A DNA stretch of 64,000 nt. Origin: Alistipes sp. Marseille-P5061 (GTDB taxonomy: Bacteria; Bacteroidota; Bacteroidia; Bacteroidales; Rikenellaceae). The notes below the pieces were generated by a model. The model saw only the letters and a program-made list of their open reading frames with translations, ran no database searches and was not told the origin of the DNA. The stretch lies in assembly GCF_900290115.1 (NCBI RefSeq), contig NZ_LT985749.1, forward strand, positions 300,730 to 364,729. Direction: 5' to 3'. The translations under genes were made by a program, and so were the position numbers. Positions 16,907 to 24,360 of this stretch are shown one piece after another. Each line of letters begins with the position of its first letter. Position 1 is the first letter of the stretch.

Positions 16907-19750
16907 TTGGAGAAATTCCGGGTAAAATATCTCGTCTCGGCAGCCGTCGTCCTGCTCTTCGCGCAGCTGGTCTTCGGCTTTCCGGCCTCTCCTGCTGCGG
17001 GAGCGGCCCCGTTGCGTGATACCCTGAACCGTGCCTCCGACTCGGCCCGCGAAGCCATCGCCCGCCAGGAGACCGCAACCCCCGAAGAGCCGCTGAGCCG
17101 CCGCGAGCGGCGCCGCCAGCAGCGCGAGGCCCGCGAAGCGGAGCGCCGCCGCGCCGCCTTCGATTCGTTGCCCCAGCAGGAGCGCGACTCGCTCTTCAGC
17201 GCCTCGGTCGACTCGCTCGTCGAGCAGAAGAGCGCGGCCCCGCAGCGCGACTCCTCGAAGCGCAAGGGCGGCAAGAAGGGGGGCGCCTTTCTCGAAGACA
17301 TCATCTCGGGCCAGAACACCGACTCACTGGTCTACGACGTGCGCAACAAGACGGTCTACGTCTACAACGAAGGCAGCGTCTCCTACCAGAACAGCAGCCT
17401 GAAGGCCGACTTCATGCGCATCAACATGGACAACAAGCTGATTTACGCATACGGCAAGGCCGACACGGTCGAGGGGAAACCCACGGTCACCAAGCCCGAG
17501 TTTTCGGAGGGCAGCGAGTCCTACGCGATGGACACGATTGTCTACAACATCGACACGAAGAAGGCCAAAATCAAGGGCGTGGCCACGCAGCAGGGCGACG
17601 GCTGGCTGGTGGGCGGCAGTGTGAAGAAGATGCCCGACAACACCATCAACATCGAAAACGGCAAATACACCACCTGCGAAAATACGGACCACCCGCACTT
17701 CTATCTGGCAATGACCAAGGCGAAGGTGATTCCCGGCAAGAAGGTGGTCACCGGTCCGGCCTACCTCGTCATGGAGGATGTGCCGATTTACTTCCTCGGC
17801 ATCCCCGAAGGCTTCTTCCCTATCAGCAGCGGCCCGAAGTCGGGTCTGCTGATGCCCACCTACGGCGAGGTGGCCACCAAGGGCTTCTACATGCGCGACA
17901 TGGGCTACTACTTCACGCTGGGCGACCACGCCGACCTGGCCGTGCGCGGCGGTTTCTATACGCTCGGCTCGTGGGAGGCCTCGGCCGCGGCGCGCTACAT
18001 CAAGCGCTACAAGTACAGCGGCAGCTTCAACGTCCAATACTCGAACAACAAAATCGGCGAGAAGGGCGAACCCGACTACACCAAGAGCAGCGACTTCAGC
18101 ATCCAGTGGACCCACTCGCAGGATGCCAAGGCCAACCCCGGTTCGACCTTCTCGGCCTCGGTGAACTTCCGCACGAGCGGCTACAACCGCTATGCGGCCA
18201 CCAACCTCAACGACATTCTTGCCACGCAGACCAACTCCTCGATTTCCTACTCGAAGAACTGGGCCGGCACCCCCTTCTCGCTCTCGGCCAACATGGCCAT
18301 CTCGCAGAACTCGAGCAACAAGACCATCTCGGTCACGCTCCCCACGCTGGTCTTCAACGTCTCGCGCATCTACCCCTTCAAGCGCAAGGAGCGCATCGGC
18401 AAGGAGCGCTGGTACGAGAAGATTTCGATGCAGTACACCGGCAAGATGACCAACTCGGTCTCGGCCACCGAGTCGGAGCTCTTCTCGAGCAAGACGTTCG
18501 ACAACATGAAGAACGGCATCGAGCACTCGATTCCCGTCTCGGCGTCGTTCAACCTGCTCAACTACATCAACATCTCGCCGTCGTTCAACTATACGGAGAA
18601 GTGGTACTTCAAGAAGCAGGAGTATGAGTGGAACCCCGTCACCAACCGCACCGACACGCTTGCGCCCCAGTACGGATTCTACCGCCTCTACAACTACACG
18701 GCCAACGTTTCGGCCTCGACGACCATCTACGGCATGTACGACTTCACCAAGAAGCGCAAGGACCGCAAGCTCCAGGCCATCCGCCATACGCTGACCCCCT
18801 CCATCGGCTTCTCCTACGCCCCCAACTTCGGCGACCCGCGCTACGGCTACTACCGCATGCGGCAGACCGACTCGCTGGGCAACTTCACCACCTATTCGCC
18901 CTATGCGGTCAACGCCTACGGCGTCCCCAGCTCGGGCCAGCAGGCGGCGATGACCTTCTCGCTCTCGCAGAACCTCGAGATGAAGGTGCTCTCGAAGCGC
19001 GACACCTCGGGCGTGAAGAAAATCAAGCTCATCGACGAGCTGCGTCTGAGCGGTTCGTACAACTTCCTGGCCGACTCGATGAACCTCTCGAACATCAGCA
19101 TCTCGTTCCGTACGACGCTCTTCAACAACTTCGGCATCAACCTCTCGGCCACGCTCGACCCCTACCGCGTGACCCCCGAGGGACGGCGCTACAACAAGCT
19201 CTTCTTCCCGGGACGCATCGTCTCGACGGGATGGTCGTTCGGCTACACCTTCAAGTCGCGTGACGACCGCTCGCAACCGGCCGTCAACGACATCACCAGC
19301 ATCCCGCCCGAGTACATGAACCCCTTCTACGACCCCTACGGGTCGATGGACCCCGTGCTGCGCCGGCAATACATGGCCCAGACCTACTACGACTTCTCGC
19401 TGCCGTGGAACTTCGGCTTCAACTATACGGTCAACTACTCGGTCTCCTACGGCAACTATCCGCCCAAGGGCTACCGGGCCAACGTCTCGCAGACCATCGG
19501 CTTCAACGGCAGTGTCAACATCACCCCCAAGATGGGCGTCACGTTCCAGGGCGGTTACGACATTGCCAACAACAAGCTCACCACCTCGTCGGTCTCCATC
19601 ACGCGTGACCTGCACTGCTGGCAGATGTCCTTCTCGTGGATTCCCTTCGGATACTACCGCAGCTGGAGCTTCAACATCGGCGTGAAGGCCGCCTCGCTTG
19701 CCGACCTGAAGTACGACAAGAGCCAGAGCCGCTACGACAACATGTACTGA
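16907..19750 (+). CDS. lptD: LptD/OstA-like outer-membrane LPS assembly protein
   Basis: 947 aa. The frame opens just upstream at a TAA (16892-16894) and the first usable start is TTG at 16907. It begins a convincing signal peptide (KFRVKYLVSAAVVLLFAQLVFG), so TTG is the likely initiator. A charged Arg/Glu/Ser region (40-120) is followed by an OstA/LptA-like beta-jellyroll (about 135-300: VYDVRNKTVYVYNEGSVSY onward). The rest is a large beta-barrel rich in aromatic strand ends, ending in DKSQSRYDNMY. Bacteroidota proteins of this type are annotated as putative LptD, which inserts LPS in the outer leaflet. Terminator at 19896. Confidence 0.85.
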   Translation: MEKFRVKYLVSAAVVLLFAQLVFGFPASPAAGAAPLRDTLNRASDSAREAIARQETATPEEPLSRRERRRQQREAREAERRRAAFDSLPQQERDSLFSASVDSLVEQKSAAPQRDSSKRKGGKKGGAFLEDIISGQNTDSLVYDVRNKTVYVYNEGSVSYQNSSLKADFMRINMDNKLIYAYGKADTVEGKPTVTKPEFSEGSESYAMDTIVYNIDTKKAKIKGVATQQGDGWLVGGSVKKMPDNTINIENGKYTTCENTDHPHFYLAMTKAKVIPGKKVVTGPAYLVMEDVPIYFLGIPEGFFPISSGPKSGLLMPTYGEVATKGFYMRDMGYYFTLGDHADLAVRGGFYTLGSWEASAAARYIKRYKYSGSFNVQYSNNKIGEKGEPDYTKSSDFSIQWTHSQDAKANPGSTFSASVNFRTSGYNRYAATNLNDILATQTNSSISYSKNWAGTPFSLSANMAISQNSSNKTISVTLPTLVFNVSRIYPFKRKERIGKERWYEKISMQYTGKMTNSVSATESELFSSKTFDNMKNGIEHSIPVSASFNLLNYINISPSFNYTEKWYFKKQEYEWNPVTNRTDTLAPQYGFYRLYNYTANVSASTTIYGMYDFTKKRKDRKLQAIRHTLTPSIGFSYAPNFGDPRYGYYRMRQTDSLGNFTTYSPYAVNAYGVPSSGQQAAMTFSLSQNLEMKVLSKRDTSGVKKIKLIDELRLSGSYNFLADSMNLSNISISFRTTLFNNFGINLSATLDPYRVTPEGRRYNKLFFPGRIVSTGWSFGYTFKSRDDRSQPAVNDITSIPPEYMNPFYDPYGSMDPVLRRQYMAQTYYDFSLPWNFGFNYTVNYSVSYGNYPPKGYRANVSQTIGFNGSVNITPKMGVTFQGGYDIANNKLTTSSVSITRDLHCWQMSFSWIPFGYYRSWSFNIGVKAASLADLKYDKSQSRYDNMY

Positions 19751-19754
19751 TGCC

Positions 19755-19890
19755 GGGGGGGGCCGACAGGAGCCGACAGGGACGGACGGTTGCCCGGTGG
19801 GAACGAACTGGGGACCGACACGAACAGACAGAAACCCGGCGAGATAAACAGAAGCCGGCACGGCTGGATGCCGGAGAGGCAGCGGCACAA
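19755..19890. repeat. Spacer with a G-run and degenerate ~11-12 bp repeats
   Basis: After the LptD stop comes a run of eight Gs (19755-19762). Imperfect short repeats follow, built on GCCGACAGG, GGACCGACA and GAACAGACAGA words, then ATGCCGG and AGCCGGC words. It ends at the terminator stem. Not coding. Confidence 0.35.
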
Positions 19891-19895
19891 AACAT

Positions 19896-19928
19896 AAAGC
19901 GGACACTCGTCGGAGTGTCCGCTTTTTT
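19896..19928 (+). terminator. Intrinsic terminator after the LptD-like gene
   Basis: A 13-bp perfect stem (AAAGCGGACACTC, 19896-19908, with 19913-19925) and GTCG loop run into a T-tract. The minus strand also ends in a T-rich stretch, so it may serve the opposing lipoprotein gene as well. Confidence 0.88.
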
Positions 19929-19988
19929 GTCACCCGGACCGCCTGCGCGCGGAGGCAGCTCTCCGCACGTAGGGGCCGAGGCAGGGAA

Positions 19989-21280
19989 TTAGAGCCGCTG
20001 CCGGACTGCCGGATGGCCGGCAAAGGCACCGCGGCCCAGCTTGACGCCCGAGGAGCTGCCCGCAGCCGACCCTTTGGAAACCGCATCGATGTCCAGACGC
20101 TGGATTGCGGTGGTCACCAACCCCAGCTCGCTCACGCCGAAGACCAGTACCGAGCACTTCGTCCCGGGCAGAACGGAGAAGCCGTGGTCGATGGCCGAGA
20201 CGGTCGCCTTGCCCTTCGAAAGAATGCCGGGGCGAACCAGCTCGAAATACCCTCGTACTGCTCTATCGAGAGCACCAGCGCAAAGGCATAGCCGTAGTCG
20301 CCGCCGTTGTCGGCCACCACGTCGCTCTGGGGGAAGGCCACGTAGTAGTGTTCGGTATCGTCCGAGGGGGTCACCTCGACCGTCACGTTAACCGTATTGA
20401 ACGGCTCGCCGGTCTCGGAATCGGTCACCTCGACCAGCTCCTGGCCGGTCACCTCAACGTCGAACGTGCAGTTGCTCGTCGCCTTCCACTCGGGCGTGGT
20501 GAAGTTCTTGATGTAGAGCGGCGTAGTGACACGTACGGGCTCCTCCTCGTTCGAGGAGTCGAACTCCACGCCGTAGGCATAAAACATGTAGTCCACACCG
20601 GGATTCAGGATGCGCGTATCGTAGACGCTGTTGCCCGTTTTCGAGGCCTCCTCCATCCACTGGTACCACTTCACCCAGGGCATGGCGGCCGTCATCGCCT
20701 TGTAGTAGCCGAAATCATACCCCTCGATGAAGGCCATGTCGGAGTCGTAGGCCAGATACTTCTCGACGGGAATCTGTGCGAACTGATAGAGCAACACTCC
20801 GTCCTTGGGCTCGACCCGCAGCCGCGCCGAGCGATAGGTGAGGTTCTCGACCGTCAGGGCAATCGGCGCCTCGCTCGTCGTGATGTCGACGCTGGCGAAG
20901 GCCGAAGCCGAGAGCGTCACACCCTCGGCGGGCAGCGCCTGCACGGAGAAGCGGTAGGTCGTACCGAGCGAGAGCGTACGTCCGCGCTCGCCGCCCAGCT
21001 CGACCGACGTTGCGGCAGTCTTGCCCGACAACAGAGGGTGGAGCTCCTCGCCCACCACCTCGTCGAGGCGGTAGGCATACTCGGCGGCATCCTCCACGGC
21101 CGACCACCCGAAGGCGAGCAACACGGGCTCCGTGGAGCGCTCCTCGCTCTGCCCGATGGCGGGAGCCGCCAGCGACAGATTACCCTCCCCGTCGGAGGAG
21201 TCGCAGGCGACGGTGCCGAACAGCAATACAGCCACTACCCAAACCTTGAACCAACCATTAACCAGATTTTCTATAAGCAT
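19989..21280 (-). pseudogene. Fn3-like surface lipoprotein gene with a single-base frameshift
   Basis: Start ATG at 21280; the signal peptide ends in a lipobox GTVA-C26. Two beta-sandwich-like modules follow. One carries VENLTYRSARLRVEPKDG with a later PGVDYMFYAYG; the other carries VTVEVTPSDDTEHYYVAFP. Near 20229-20233 the frame breaks: the current frame continues into Arg/Pro/Ser-rich nonsense and stops near 20132. The -1 frame continues as plausible protein (GILSKGKATVSAIDHG, later SVLVFGVSELG) to a TAA at 19989-19991. Adding one C to a CCCC run (plus-strand GGGG 20229-20232) restores a 430-codon gene exactly. It could be a real mutation, reversible slippage or a sequencing error. Function unknown; module shared with the lipoprotein at 24361. 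Confidence 0.75.
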
Positions 21281-21412
21281 TGAAACTTTTAACAGGATGA
21301 ATAAAAAAACCGGCCGTCCCCGACAACGGCCCGGCAGCGTGCACCGAGTGATATCAAGGGCGGTCTGATGGAGACAAAAATAGGACAAATCATCGGAAAA
21401 ATCGACCAAAAC

Positions 21413-21455
21413 AGGTAAAAAAGTAAGGGGATGGCCGCTTTTGCAGCCATCCCCT
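21413..21455 (-). terminator. Intrinsic terminator after the nitroreductase
   Basis: A perfect 10-bp inverted repeat AGGGGATGGC / GCCATCCCCT (21426-21435 and 21446-21455) is followed on the minus strand by TTACTTTTTTAC. It closes the MFS-nitroreductase operon. Confidence 0.75.
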
Positions 21456-21497
21456 GCCTTTCAAGACAGAGGGCAATCCGCCCGTCCGCCCGCCGAT

Positions 21498-22352
21498 TCA
21501 AAGACGCGTTACGGGCGAGGCCTTGCGCTCGAACGTATTGGCAAACCGGAAGGCGGGCATGCCGAGCGCCAGCACGGCGCAGACGCGGCGCCCGTCAAGA
21601 CCCAGAAGCTGCTCCAGCGCCCCCTTCTGGCGGCGTCCGGCCACCAGCACGAAGCCCATGTATATCTGACTCACACCCAGCGCCTCGGCCATGAGCGAGG
21701 CGTTCTGGCTGGCCAGATTGGAATCCTCGACCGCAAAGCGGCTCTTGAGCGGAGCGTGGATGAAGAGCACGGCCGTCGCACCCCGCAGGATGGGGTCGCG
21801 CCCCTCTGCATACTGCTGCTTCATGCGGCGGAAGGCGGGCAGATAGCGCGCGGCGTCGGGCATCAGGAAGCGCACGAAGGGGCGCATGAGCGGATGCGAC
21901 AGCAGCCGCGCCGTACGGTCGAAGACTCCGAGCGTGAACTCCGTCACGGCGCGCAGCTTCGCGGGGTCGGTCACCAGCGTATAGCCCAGTTCGCGGGCGT
22001 TGGAGGCCGTCGGGGCGCAGTCCGCCGCGGCGACAATCCGCCGCAACGCCTCCTCGGGCACGGGCATGTCGGTCAGCGCCCGATTCGAGCGGCGTGCCCG
22101 GATCAGCAGTTCGACCGCATCGGCCGACGGCAGCGCCGCGCGGTCGAGCGGATGGATTGTCCCGGCCGGGAAGAGCTCATGGTCGATGGCCGACGCGGGG
22201 CAGACCGCCACGCAGTGGCCGCAGCCGATGCAGCGGTCTGGCCGCTGCACCGTAACCGGCATACCGGGCTTCTCCTGCTCCAGAATCTCGAAGGGGCAGA
22301 CCCGCACGCAGCGGCCGCACCGGATGCACTTGTCACTAATCTCAATTCTCAT
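21498..22352 (-). CDS. Ferredoxin-nitroreductase fusion protein
   Basis: 284 aa. Two 4Fe-4S motifs occupy the first 55 residues (Cys 9, 12, 15, 19 and 41, 44, 47, 51, each CxxCxxCxxxCP). The rest is an FMN-binding nitroreductase domain, recognisable by the early RRSNRALTDMPVPEE and AAADCAPTASNARE and the later LVAGRRQKGALEQLLGL. Such fusions are common in anaerobes and probably pass electrons from ferredoxin to FMN to reduce an organic substrate; which one is not known. No signal peptide. It starts 14 bp after the MFS gene and is followed by a terminator. Confidence 0.9.
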   Translation of the reverse strand: MRIEISDKCIRCGRCVRVCPFEILEQEKPGMPVTVQRPDRCIGCGHCVAVCPASAIDHELFPAGTIHPLDRAALPSADAVELLIRARRSNRALTDMPVPEEALRRIVAAADCAPTASNARELGYTLVTDPAKLRAVTEFTLGVFDRTARLLSHPLMRPFVRFLMPDAARYLPAFRRMKQQYAEGRDPILRGATAVLFIHAPLKSRFAVEDSNLASQNASLMAEALGVSQIYMGFVLVAGRRQKGALEQLLGLDGRRVCAVLALGMPAFRFANTFERKASPVTRL

Positions 22353-22366
22353 TGTCGTCGTTTGTT

Positions 22367-23644
22367 TTACCGCACGTCGCCTACCGTCTTCGGGTCATGC
22401 CGGTAGCGGAAGACCAGCGCGAAGACCAGCGCCACGACCAGTGCATAGCCCGCAAAGATGAGCCACGAGGTCGACCAGCCGGCCACCATTGCCTCGGCAT
22501 CCGTCTGCGAATAGACGAAGCGGTTGACCACCGCCTGCGCTCCGAGCGTGCCGATGGTGGCGCCGATGCCGTTGGTCATAATCATGAAGAGCCCCTGGGC
22601 GCTCGAACGGATGGCGACGTCGGTCTCCTTGTTTACAAAAAGCGAGCCCGAAATGTTGAAGAAGTCGAACGCCACGCCGTAGACAATCATCGAGAGGATG
22701 AACATCCAGACACCGGGACCGGGATTGCCCAGTCCGAACAGTCCGAAGCGCAGCACCCAGGCCAGCATTGCCATAAGCATTACGTTCTTGATTCCGAACC
22801 GCTTGAGGAAGAAGGGAATGAGCAGAATGCAGAGCGTCTCCGAGACCTGCGAGAGCGAGATGAGCGCATTGGCGTGGTTCGCGCCGAAGGTCGAGGCAAA
22901 CTGCGGAATGTCACGGAAGCTGGTGATGAAGGGGTTGGCAAAGCCGTTGGTTATCTGGAGCGAGACGCCCAGCAGCATCGAGAAGATGAAGAAGAGCGCC
23001 ATCTTGCGCTGCTTGAAGAGCGTGAAGGCGCGCAGGCCAAGCGCCTCGACCAGGCTCTTGCGCTCGCCGCCGCGGCTGACCGGGCACGAGGGGAGCGTCA
23101 TGGCGTAGACGCCCAGCACCAGCCCCAGCACGGCGCACTGCACGAACTGCATGTAGGTGGTCTGGAAGCCCGCCGCGTCGCACAGGAGCATCGAGCAGAT
23201 GAAGCCCACGGTGCCCCACACGCGAATCGGCGGGAAGGACTTCACCGTATCGTAGCCCGACCCTTCAAGCACGCAGTAGGCCACCGAGTTGGAGAGGGCG
23301 ATGGTGGGCATGTAGAAGGCGACGCTGAGCGAGTAGAGCGTGAAGAGCACGCCGAACGAGACCCCTTCGCCCGTAGCCAGGGCGTAGTAGCCGGCCGCCC
23401 CCATGAAGAGCGCAGCCAGCAGGTGGCAGATGCCCAGCAGCCGCTGCGCCGGCACCCAGCGGTCGGCAATGATGCCCACGATGGCGGGCATGAAGAGCGA
23501 CACGATGCCCTGCATGGCATAGAAGATTCCGATATGCGAGGCCAGTCCCACGCCGACGAGGTACGACCCCATGGAGGTCAGGTAGGCTCCCCAGATGGCG
23601 TACTGGAGAAAGTTCATTACGGTAAGGCGGAATTTAATTCCCAT
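22367..23644 (-). CDS. MFS transporter, nucleoside:H+ symporter-like
   Basis: 425 aa with twelve predicted membrane helices and a cytoplasmic loop near 195-215. The opening FRLTVMNFLQYAIWGAYL, the ADRWVPAQRLL loop between helices 2 and 3, and IRVWGTVGFI match the NupG/XapB nucleoside permease branch of the major facilitator superfamily. Bacteroidota homologs with this N-terminus are annotated as nucleoside or sugar permeases, so the substrate is likely but not certain. It is first in a two-gene operon with the nitroreductase and has a -7 box at 23709-23716. Confidence 0.85.
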   Translation of the reverse strand: MGIKFRLTVMNFLQYAIWGAYLTSMGSYLVGVGLASHIGIFYAMQGIVSLFMPAIVGIIADRWVPAQRLLGICHLLAALFMGAAGYYALATGEGVSFGVLFTLYSLSVAFYMPTIALSNSVAYCVLEGSGYDTVKSFPPIRVWGTVGFICSMLLCDAAGFQTTYMQFVQCAVLGLVLGVYAMTLPSCPVSRGGERKSLVEALGLRAFTLFKQRKMALFFIFSMLLGVSLQITNGFANPFITSFRDIPQFASTFGANHANALISLSQVSETLCILLIPFFLKRFGIKNVMLMAMLAWVLRFGLFGLGNPGPGVWMFILSMIVYGVAFDFFNISGSLFVNKETDVAIRSSAQGLFMIMTNGIGATIGTLGAQAVVNRFVYSQTDAEAMVAGWSTSWLIFAGYALVVALVFALVFRYRHDPKTVGDVR

Positions 23645-23708
23645 AAAAACAACGGTTTAAGGTTACATTTGCGTTTTGTGTCGGTTTGTCGTCCAAAAAA
23701 AGTTTAAA

Positions 23709-23716
23709 CAAAAATA
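23709..23716 (-). promoter_or_regulatory. -7 box for the MFS-nitroreductase operon
   Basis: TATTTTTG on the minus strand, about 65 bp upstream of the ATG at 23644, matches TAnnTTTG. The surrounding 70 bp are very AT-rich, unlike the rest of the window. Confidence 0.55.
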
Positions 23717-23735
23717 CATTTTTTTTGCGATTTTC

Positions 23736-23766
23736 TTTGCATTTGCAAAATAAATATCTACTTTTG
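23736..23766 (+). promoter_or_regulatory. Consensus promoter for tRNA-Gln
   Basis: TTTG at 23736-23739, then exactly 19 bp, then TACTTTTG at 23759-23766. Both elements match the Bacteroidota housekeeping consensus TTTG-N19-TAnnTTTG. The transcript would start near 23773, eleven bases before the tRNA. Confidence 0.85.
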
Positions 23767-23783
23767 CATCACCAAAACGTCAT

Positions 23784-23854
23784 TGAGCTATGGTGTAATG
23801 GTAACACAACAGATTCTGGTCCTGTTATTCTTGGTTCGAATCCAGGTAGCTCAA
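23784..23854 (+). tRNA. tRNA-Gln (anticodon CTG)
   Basis: The 7-bp acceptor stem TGAGCTA / TAGCTCA is perfect, with U1-A72 as in other glutamine tRNAs. The D arm contains AATGGTAACAC, the anticodon loop is TT-CTG-GT, and the T arm has GGTTCGAATCC. The discriminator base is A at 23854. CCA is not encoded. A strong promoter lies just upstream and a terminator immediately downstream, so it is a single-tRNA transcript. Confidence 0.92.
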
Positions 23855-23855
23855 C

Positions 23856-23890
23856 AAAACCGCTCCTCTTCAGGAGCGGTTTTCTTTTTC
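23856..23890 (+). terminator. Intrinsic terminator of the tRNA-Gln gene
   Basis: A 12-bp perfect stem AAAACCGCTCCT / AGGAGCGGTTTT (23856-23867 and 23872-23883) is followed by CTTTTTC. It begins two bases after the tRNA. Confidence 0.92.
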
Positions 23891-24322
23891 CCCGGAGCCG
23901 TCGCAAACCCCGACCGACCCGGCGTTACAGATGCTCGGGACGCCCCCCCCGCACCACGCTCCCACCGATTGACCGTTGACCGCGCGGCCCCGCTGCTCCA
24001 CGGCGAGGCGCAAGCCTTTCGCGAACCTTTGCCCCACCACCGACAACCTCCCGACCGTCGTTCAACCCTCACCTATTTATAAGAGCGCAGCCGCATCTTC
24101 CGCCGCAGAGGGTGCGCCCGCCCCGAACGAAGCGCCGCTCCGTTACCCCTGCACGCTCTGCTGGCCCGGCACACTTCGACTTCCCGACACGCTCCGACGT
24201 TCCGACACCGGCCCGCTCCGCAAACAAGGCTCCAAAACGAACCATTCTGCACCCGATGTCGGGAAAATGTGCCGAAAATGTACTTTTTTACTCCGAAAGA
24301 TGCAGAGTAAACCTTTTTTTAC
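23891..24322. other. Long non-coding spacer with a C-run and weak repeats
   Basis: About 430 bp between the tRNA terminator and the promoter of the next lipoprotein gene. It holds a run of eight Cs (23943-23950) and, between about 24150 and 24235, C-rich repeated words such as TTCCCGACACGCTCCGACG and TTCCGACACC. The composition turns AT-rich after 24240. No gene, tRNA or known structured RNA was recognised. Confidence 0.5.
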
Positions 24323-24330
24323 TACATTTA
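24323..24330 (+). promoter_or_regulatory. Probable -7 box for the lipoprotein at 24361
   Basis: TACATTTA differs from TAnnTTTG only in the last base and sits about 31 bp before the ATG, in a locally AT-rich stretch. No clear -33 element. Confidence 0.4.
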
Positions 24331-24360
24331 GCACGAACAAATCATCAAAATCAACCCGCT

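Noticed and set aside
16767..17078. Upstream extension of the amidase
   Set aside because: It would overlap the divergent promoter region and the signal peptide begins cleanly at 16766.
17324..20086. Long minus-strand frame opposite the LptD-like gene
   Set aside because: Val/Arg/Asp/Gly-rich shadow of the beta-barrel gene, without signal, start context or conserved motif.
23891..24322. Structured non-coding RNA after tRNA-Gln
   Set aside because: No conserved helices, second tRNA or riboswitch core could be recognised.
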